Virus record (IMG/VR): IMGVR_UViG_3300022745_000064
Location: 1-42,281 of that record
Source of the DNA: a virus
DNA: 42,281 nt
Reading direction: 5' to 3' (one strand)
Shown here: positions 38,482 to 42,281 of the stretch, piece after piece
Position numbering within the stretch: position 1 is the stretch's first letter
Layout: each line of letters begins with the position of its first letter
Program-made: the position numbers and the translations under genes
Notes under the pieces: model-generated
Seen by the model: only the letters and a program-made list of their open reading frames with translations
Told to the model about the DNA's origin: nothing
Database searches by the model: none

Positions 38482-38504
38482 ACGAGCCCCTTACGGAGGC
38501 TCGT
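38482..38504 (+). terminator. Terminator downstream of thyX
   Basis: ACGAGCC (38482-38488) pairs with GGCTCGT (38498-38504), followed by TT. It stands about 90 bases after the thyX stop and before tRNA-Leu. Bases 38392-38481 contain no ORF. Confidence 0.55.
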
Positions 38505-38557
38505 TTGCTGAGTGGGGAACCGTGGTGGTAGGGGTTAGGCCACTGTTAACTACATAC

Positions 38558-38638
38558 GCCAGCGTGGCGGAATGGGATACGCGCGGGTCTTAGGAACCCG
38601 TAGGGAAACCTATGTGAGTTCGAATCTCACCGTTGGCA
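38558..38638 (+). tRNA. tRNA-Leu, anticodon UAG
   Basis: GCCAGCG (38558-38564) pairs with CGTTGGC (38631-38637), with discriminator A. The anticodon stem CGGGT/ACCCG closes the loop CTTAGGA, giving anticodon TAG (reads CUA). A class II variable arm (TAGGGAAACCTA) and T arm GTGAG-TTCGAAT-CTCAC are present. CCA is not encoded. CUA is visibly frequent in the phage genes, so this tRNA may relieve a rare codon in the host. Confidence 0.95.
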
Positions 38639-38640
38639 CT

Positions 38641-38741
38641 GTAGGCGGTACTGATAGCGCTGTCAGTATCGAAAAGTTGCAAGGTGTTTCAACGAGGGAC
38701 GATGCCTAAGGCATGCTGTTCCGACCTTGTGAAGTGCCTAC
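38641..38741 (+). ncRNA. Candidate structured RNA between the two tRNAs
   Basis: The 101-base spacer folds into a closed multi-branch form. GTAGGC at 38641-38646 pairs with GCCTAC at 38736-38741, extended by one G-U pair. Inside are a hairpin (GTACTGA/TCAGTAT, 38648-38669) and a long arm built from CAAGGT/ACCTTG, GGGAC/GTTCC and ATGCC-TAA-GGCAT. It is not a tRNA: there is no T loop TTCGA and no anticodon arm of the right size. It may be a tRNA-cluster-derived RNA, a processing element or an unknown small RNA. Confidence 0.5.
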
Positions 38742-38744
38742 TAC

Positions 38745-38816
38745 ACCCTCTTAGCTCAGGGGAAGAGCCCCGGTTTTACACACCGGTGGTCGCTGGTTCG
38801 AATCCAGCAGGGGGTA
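38745..38816 (+). tRNA. tRNA-Val, anticodon UAC
   Basis: ACCCTCT (38745-38751) pairs with AGGGGGT (38809-38815), discriminator A. D arm GCTC-AGGGGAA-GAGC; anticodon stem CCGGT/ACCGG with loop TTTACAC, giving anticodon TAC (reads GUA); T arm GCTGG-TTCGAAT-CCAGC. CCA is not encoded. GUA is frequent in phage genes. Confidence 0.95.
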
Positions 38817-38934
38817 CGGCTTGTGAGGTTGGTGCGCTTGACTCTTGGTAAGGGTCAACTTACTGACAACGAACGTAACCGGTCTAGTGTCAGTACCGGG
38901 AAGGGGAAGGCTGCTTCACATCCTGAGAAGTGTC
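38817..38934 (+). other. Structured non-coding tail of the tRNA region
   Basis: No ORF. It contains TTGAC/GTCAA and TACTGACA/TGTCAGTA stems. The second resembles the TACTGA...TGTCAGTA hairpin of the RNA between the tRNAs, and both blocks end in GAAGTG followed by C or T and CTA, so this may be a diverged copy. Confidence 0.4.
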
Positions 38935-38935
38935 T

Positions 38936-38962
38936 AGGGACCACGCGCGCAACGTGGTCCCT
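38936..38962. terminator. Terminator of the tRNA region
   Basis: AGGGACCAC (38936-38944) pairs perfectly with GTGGTCCCT (38954-38962), followed by TT. It lies between the rightward tRNA transcript and the leftward gene ending at 38966. Confidence 0.75.
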
Positions 38963-38965
38963 TTA

Positions 38966-39148
38966 CTATGCCCTGTGCTGTGCGATGTGAGCACGGATGA
39001 CCTTGATCTGTGCAGAGACGGGAAGCCTGGTTATGGGCAGGAACCCTCCCCACGGGCATGCAGGGTCGGGGCATCGGCAGGACACCTCCCCAGACACCAC
39101 CGCAGGTACGAAGTCGTCTACACACAGCCTACGGTGGTACCTAGGCAC
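38966..39148 (-). CDS. 60-residue zinc-finger-like protein
   Basis: GTG 39148 with GGGAGG 6 bases upstream, overlapping the VRR-NUC stop by 8 bases. The product has a Cys cluster (VSCRCPDPACPWGGF) and a helix with paired His (KVIRAHIAQHR), the spacing of a small zinc finger. DNA binding next to a nuclease gene is plausible. No specific family recognised. Confidence 0.68.
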   Translation of the reverse strand: MPRYHRRLCVDDFVPAVVSGEVSCRCPDPACPWGGFLPITRLPVSAQIKVIRAHIAQHRA

Positions 39149-39458
39149 AGTGGGCCTCCCTAAAGGCAGTGAACCAGTCTTTGACCTCTGCCAGGGACCA
39201 GGCAACCAACACGTGCCCTCCGGCCCTCATGATGTCGGTGTGGCACTTGAGCTGCCGGGGGCTGCACGGTTCCTCATTGGCAGAGTAGCTACTCCTTACT
39301 TTCATCTCTATCCATATAGAGTAGCCTCTCCAGGTTGCGTGGATGTCTGGCAGCCCCGCACGCTGTCTAGACCCCCCATGCAGCTTCACAGCAAACGCCC
39401 CACACGCCGTTAGGTAGTCGACCACCGACCGGCTCAGCCGGGCCTCAGGCTGGCTCAC
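39141..39458 (-). CDS. VRR-NUC (PD-(D/E)XK) nuclease
   Basis: 105 residues from GTG 39458 (AGGAG 5 bases upstream). Motifs are an N-terminal helix (EARLSRSVVDYLTACGAFAV), KLHGGSRQRAGLPDIHATWR (the PD of the active site), SIWIEMKVR (ExK), and SPRQLKCHTDIMRAGGHVLV. VRR-NUC enzymes of this size are found in phages as structure-specific nucleases or Holliday-junction resolvases. It lies downstream of the recombination operon, after a terminator. Confidence 0.88.
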   Translation of the reverse strand: MSQPEARLSRSVVDYLTACGAFAVKLHGGSRQRAGLPDIHATWRGYSIWIEMKVRSSYSANEEPCSPRQLKCHTDIMRAGGHVLVAWSLAEVKDWFTAFREAHCA

Positions 39459-39481
39459 AGACTCTCCTACATTGGGTAGCA

Positions 39482-39525
39482 ACCAGCCCGGTACGCGTGG
39501 TGAGGATACCGCGTACCGGGCTGGT
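39482..39525 (-). terminator. Terminator after the Lsr2-like gene
   Basis: ACCAGCCCGGTACGC (39482-39496) is perfectly complementary to GCGTACCGGGCTGGT (39511-39525), a 15-bp stem. It ends the long leftward replication operon; the nuclease gene beyond it would depend on read-through or its own promoter. Confidence 0.75.
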
Positions 39526-39534
39526 CAGGGTAGG

Positions 39535-39930
39535 TCAGGCGCGCTTGCCAGGGGCCACGCCATCCCCATCGACGATGACGATGTCCCCCAGGGTCTCAGG
39601 ATCCGGAATGCTCTCCGTGCCCTCAGTCGGCCCCTCAGCCTGAGCAGCCGCGTACTTGGCGAGCACCTCAGCCGACACTCGGCCCTTCGGGGACACCTCG
39701 ATTCCGTTCTCAGCCGCCCACGCGCGTACCGCAGTCAGGTCTACGGAAGGCTTGGTTACGATCTCCATAGCCTTATCGATGAACGGCGCAAGTGCAGCTT
39801 CCAGCGCATCCATGTTGGCATCGGTCAAGTCGATGCGGAAGCGCCGATCACCGATGGTGAACAGACGCGGAGACGCACCCGCCGAACCATCCATGTCGTC
39901 CTTGACGATAACAGTGCGCTCGATAGCCAT
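39535..39930 (-). CDS. Lsr2-like nucleoid-associated protein
   Basis: 131 residues. The N-terminal dimerisation domain of Lsr2 is recognisable (VIVKDDMDGSAGASPRLFTI, RFRIDLTDANMDALEAALAP), as is the C-terminal DNA-binding helix pair with its AT-hook-like loop (LTAVRAWAAENGIEVSPKGR, VSAEVLAKYAAA); the usual R-G-R reads K-G-R here. Unlike host Lsr2 it carries an acidic C-terminal tail of about 30 residues (EGPTEGTESIPDPETLGDIV). Lsr2 is an H-NS-like silencer of AT-rich DNA in actinobacteria; a phage copy could antagonise host silencing or organise phage DNA. GGAG lies 8 bases upstream. Confidence 0.85.
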   Translation of the reverse strand: MAIERTVIVKDDMDGSAGASPRLFTIGDRRFRIDLTDANMDALEAALAPFIDKAMEIVTKPSVDLTAVRAWAAENGIEVSPKGRVSAEVLAKYAAAQAEGPTEGTESIPDPETLGDIVIVDGDGVAPGKRA

Positions 39931-39932
39931 GC

Positions 39933-40460
39933 TTAGATCTCCTCTAGATCAACGAAGTCGTCCTCTACGGCAGGCGCCGGAGCGGTAGGGGTCTCCTTAC
40001 GCGCTGGAGGGGCGGTAGTGGTGTGTGCCTCAGCAGCGGGGGAAACCGACGGTTCAGAGCTTACCTCAGTAGAGGGGAACCATGCAACAACCTCGCTCTG
40101 AAGTCGTTCCTTGTATTCGGTGTCCCCAAGGGTTACCCCCAGTAGCAGCCCGACCACAGACGCAGCGTTGAGCCTCACCTTAGACTTCGGAACAACCTTA
40201 CCTGTGGCGAGGAACAACGACCGGATCTTCCATAGCTTGGAAGCGTCGCTTACGTCGCAGAACACTTCGTAGGTAGCAGACCGGTGCTCCTCCAACTGAA
40301 TGAGGTACACCCAGAAGACAGTAGGAACGTCGTCGACTGTCTTGACGTACTCCCGCACACCGGAAATCCGGGCGAGGTACTCTCCTGAGGGAAGGTGCTT
40401 CTTACTCGCGTTGCTTTCAGTGACATTGGTGAAGTCAAGCACCCTAGGTTCGATGGTCAC
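39933..40460 (-). CDS. Single-stranded DNA-binding-like protein
   Basis: 175 residues. An OB-type domain is suggested by HLPSGEYLARISGVREYVKT, FWVYLIQLEEHRSATYEVFC and DASKLWKIRSLFLATGKVVP. It is followed by a disordered Ala/Pro/Thr linker and an acidic tip (VEDDFVDLEEI), the hallmark of SSB proteins that recruit partners. It lies between the Sak4-like ATPase (GTGA overlap) and the Lsr2-like gene, as SSB-like partners of annealing ATPases often do. Confidence 0.72.
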   Translation of the reverse strand: MTIEPRVLDFTNVTESNASKKHLPSGEYLARISGVREYVKTVDDVPTVFWVYLIQLEEHRSATYEVFCDVSDASKLWKIRSLFLATGKVVPKSKVRLNAASVVGLLLGVTLGDTEYKERLQSEVVAWFPSTEVSSEPSVSPAAEAHTTTAPPARKETPTAPAPAVEDDFVDLEEI

Positions 40461-41266
40461 GTAGCCGTACCTTTCATCATCTCTACTACCTTTGGAACGG
40501 TGGGATTAGCCAGGAAGGAAGGGGCGCCCTTGGTAGGGGTACGAAACCCGGCCTCACAGTTCACTGAGGGGGCGACCCACAGTCTACGCTCTGTGGTAGT
40601 ACGTGTCACTACCTCGCCGGTACTTTTCTGCCGGAAGGATTTCTCTACGGGGGCAGTATACATCCTACCAATGAGGCTTACCTGGGAGCACACAGCGATG
40701 CGCGCCTTATTGGGAAGGTCAGGTGCCAGGAACCCATTCAGTGCGTCAGCATCGTCATCTGACTCAGCGCCCTGGTACACAACCATGCGCTCCTGCGCGG
40801 TGAAAATCAGCCCATAGGGTAGGCTCATCAGGTTATAAATTAGCCCTGACATGAGTTCGCCCGCCTGCCCCCACTCCGGTTGAGTGATCTTCCCCGGCTT
40901 GGAGTCTAGTTTACGCTCCGCACTGAGACCCGTGACGAAGCGTAGGGCGTACATGTGCATCTTGCTCAAGCCATCAAACGCAACCCACTCATACGTGCGC
41001 TTGGTGGCAGGGGATACGAACCCTGGTGTTTTCAGCGTGTGGTACACGTCGTTGATAGCATCCCATGACCCCACGTCCCACACATCCGGGTTGTCACCAG
41101 TCTCGGCCTCGGTACCAAACTCAGGGTCAATCACCAGGAGGTTTGGCGCTGAGCACGCCAAGCGGGTCTTTCCAATCTTGGCACGCCCGTAGAACAGCAA
41201 CCGGGGTGGTGTGGTACCCGGCTTCCGTATTGCTTTGGCCGCTAGGTCTAGGTACTTGTTAGCCAT
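40457..41266 (-). CDS. Sak4-like RecA-fold annealing ATPase
   Basis: 269 residues from ATG 41266, which overlaps the nuclease stop (TGATG) with GGAGG close upstream. Walker A is RLLFYGRAKIGKTRLA; the strand carrying PNLLVIDPEFGTEAE corresponds to the Sak4 acidic motif; TYEWVAFDGLSKMHMYA is Walker B-like. LIFTAQERMVVYQGAESDD and a C-terminal RRLWVAPSVNCEAG follow. Sak4 proteins work with phage SSB in single-strand annealing recombination, and the SSB-like and nuclease genes here adjoin it. Confidence 0.85.
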   Translation of the reverse strand: MANKYLDLAAKAIRKPGTTPPRLLFYGRAKIGKTRLACSAPNLLVIDPEFGTEAETGDNPDVWDVGSWDAINDVYHTLKTPGFVSPATKRTYEWVAFDGLSKMHMYALRFVTGLSAERKLDSKPGKITQPEWGQAGELMSGLIYNLMSLPYGLIFTAQERMVVYQGAESDDDADALNGFLAPDLPNKARIAVCSQVSLIGRMYTAPVEKSFRQKSTGEVVTRTTTERRLWVAPSVNCEAGFRTPTKGAPSFLANPTVPKVVEMMKGTAT

Positions 41267-42281
41267 CAATCCTCCAGCGGATTGGCGCTAGGGTTGTAGT
41301 ACTGGAGTGGGTCTGCCTCAGTGTAGTTCATGGCTCTGACAGTTCTGGCCTGTGCGGAGTCCGGGCCGGCTGCTAGCTCTGTAGTACAAAGGTTGCGAAA
41401 TGAGCACCAATCGCACGAACGGCTAAAGTTCCTACGCAGGCATCCAGGGTCATAATCCTCAGAGTCGATCATGTCACGGGTCTTGAGGGCCGCACCTATC
41501 ACGCGGGTCATCAGCTCAGGATCCTTATCAAGGGAGTCCCTACGAAAGAATGCTGAGCGCTGAATCTTACCAGGTGCGTAGCGGTCGTTCAAGAGCGGGC
41601 GCAAGCGCTCTGTGTAGTCTTCAGGGTTGAGCCCATACTCCTTGAGGGCTAACCACGTGGTCGGGTAATCCGTGTCGCATGCCGCTTTGGACAGCAACCC
41701 ATTCTTGAGCTGAGACGGGATTGATGGCGCCTTTGCTCTGATGTAGTTCCACACGAACCGGGACACCTCAACCCCATTTTCCTGAGCACACCAGATGTAT
41801 AGCACGGAGGCAGGGTCAGTAAGGCGGAATTCGTTGTTGGGAAGGGCTACATTCGTCTTATGGTCCCCTACGAACATCCCGAATTCGTCCTCAGCCAGGA
41901 TGTCAACTCTGCCCCTGTAGGTACCATCCCCGTCTGGCCACTCACACTCTAGAGTGAGTTCCACACCATGCACAGTCCACCCATGCCAGGGGTTGCTAGC
42001 CGAGGCTCCGTAGTGCCAAAGGTACGAGCGCATGAGTCGGCGCATGGTGTCTGGGAGGGGCCCTAGCGCTTCCTGCTCTTCCTCCATAAGCCCGTTGTAG
42101 GCCAGGGTGAGCTCAGCGTGTTTGGCGGCCCAACCGGTGCCTCCGGGAGTGTAGTGCGCCTCTAATAGGTGGTGGAACCAGGTACCCCGTTTGAGCGCTG
42201 ACTCAGACTTCGTGATCCGGCGAGGCTTGAGTCTGAGCACGTACCCGTAGTAGTAGCTGGCAGGGCACTGATTGAACGCAC
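41266..42281 (-). CDS. Cas4/RecB-type PD-(D/E)XK nuclease with Fe-S cluster, main part (starts at 201)
   Basis: Body of the gene that begins at base 201 across the circular join; the full protein has 355 residues. The nuclease core shows GRVDILAED (D144), GDHKT (D157, K159), and an earlier RGTWFHHLLEAHY. The C-terminus has Cys 298, 307, 310 and 316 in the order C-x8-C-x2-C-x5-C; with Cys 23 this matches the 4Fe-4S layout of Cas4 and AddB nucleases. Such enzymes resect DNA ends, producing the single strands that the downstream Sak4-like and SSB-like proteins would use. Reading the contig as linear cuts off its first 31 residues. Confidence 0.9.
   Translation of the reverse strand, partial: AFNQCPASYYYGYVLRLKPRRITKSESALKRGTWFHHLLEAHYTPGGTGWAAKHAELTLAYNGLMEEEQEALGPLPDTMRRLMRSYLWHYGASASNPWHGWTVHGVELTLECEWPDGDGTYRGRVDILAEDEFGMFVGDHKTNVALPNNEFRLTDPASVLYIWCAQENGVEVSRFVWNYIRAKAPSIPSQLKNGLLSKAACDTDYPTTWLALKEYGLNPEDYTERLRPLLNDRYAPGKIQRSAFFRRDSLDKDPELMTRVIGAALKTRDMIDSEDYDPGCLRRNFSRSCDWCSFRNLCTTELAAGPDSAQARTVRAMNYTEADPLQYYNPSANPLED
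42139..42281. repeat. Terminal overlap, right copy
   Basis: Direct repeat of 7-149; see that entry. Joining through it restores an intact nuclease reading frame. Confidence 0.93.

Noticed and set aside
38641-38741. Third tRNA between tRNA-Leu and tRNA-Val
   Set aside because: It has a 7-bp outer stem but no T arm with TTCGA loop and no anticodon stem-loop of normal size; listed instead as an unknown structured RNA.
1-42281. Integrase, excisionase or CI-type repressor
   Set aside because: No recombinase catalytic motif or typical repressor was found in the translated frames; the two HTH/zinc proteins do not resemble phage repressors.

Overview
The window is an essentially complete genome of a tailed double-stranded DNA phage with siphovirus-type genes, probably infecting an actinobacterium. 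The host guess rests on a phage-encoded Lsr2-like nucleoid protein, a flavin-dependent thymidylate synthase (ThyX), an Rv2525c-type (DUF1906) plus LysM lysin, and a fairly high G+C content. Bases 7-149 recur at 42139-42281 (142 of 143 identical), and one nuclease gene reads across the join. The molecule is therefore circular or circularly permuted, with about 42,132 unique bases, and the contig ends are arbitrary. No integrase or recognisable repressor is seen, so a virulent lifestyle is likely but not proven.

Layout. (1) A leftward replication and recombination operon starts at 5138, runs through the contig ends and reaches 39535: SNF2-type helicase, membrane microprotein, MazG/dUTPase-like protein, dCMP deaminase-like protein, a UDG-like/family A DNA polymerase fusion, Fe-S PD-(D/E)XK nuclease, Sak4-like ATPase, SSB-like protein and Lsr2-like protein. 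A VRR-NUC nuclease and a small zinc protein follow. (2) A leftward virion and lysis block covers 23218-5297: terminase, portal, MuF protein, scaffold, capsid, connectors, tail terminator, major tail protein, frameshifted tail chaperones, tape measure, tail-tip and fibre proteins, a holin locus and a secreted lysin. (3) Small rightward accessory genes occupy 23289-25565. (4) Small leftward genes lie between 30776 and 25738, including a probable small terminase, a thioredoxin-like protein and two zinc/HTH paralogues. (5) A rightward primase operon runs from 31446 to 34495. (6) A leftward group at 37605-34555 holds a zinc-motif protein, a glycosyltransferase, a 25-unit pentapeptide-repeat protein and a lipoprotein. 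(7) ThyX is followed by tRNA-Leu(UAG), a structured RNA candidate and tRNA-Val(UAC).

How it works together. ThyX, the deaminase and the MazG/dUTPase-like enzyme would supply dTTP for the phage polymerase. The prim-pol/DUF3987 protein, helicase, SSB, annealing ATPase and nucleases would carry out replication and recombination. The two tRNAs fit visibly frequent CUA and GUA codons.

Most unusual signals: a decamer, GTACCACACC, in 14 exact copies on both strands; a 91-bp terminator/leader cassette copied in inverted orientation in front of two unrelated small genes; a C-terminal domain shared by three proteins, two of which share 44 identical bases; a 669-bp intergenic region with repeated operator-like elements; and a holin locus whose membrane segments lie in two different frames.
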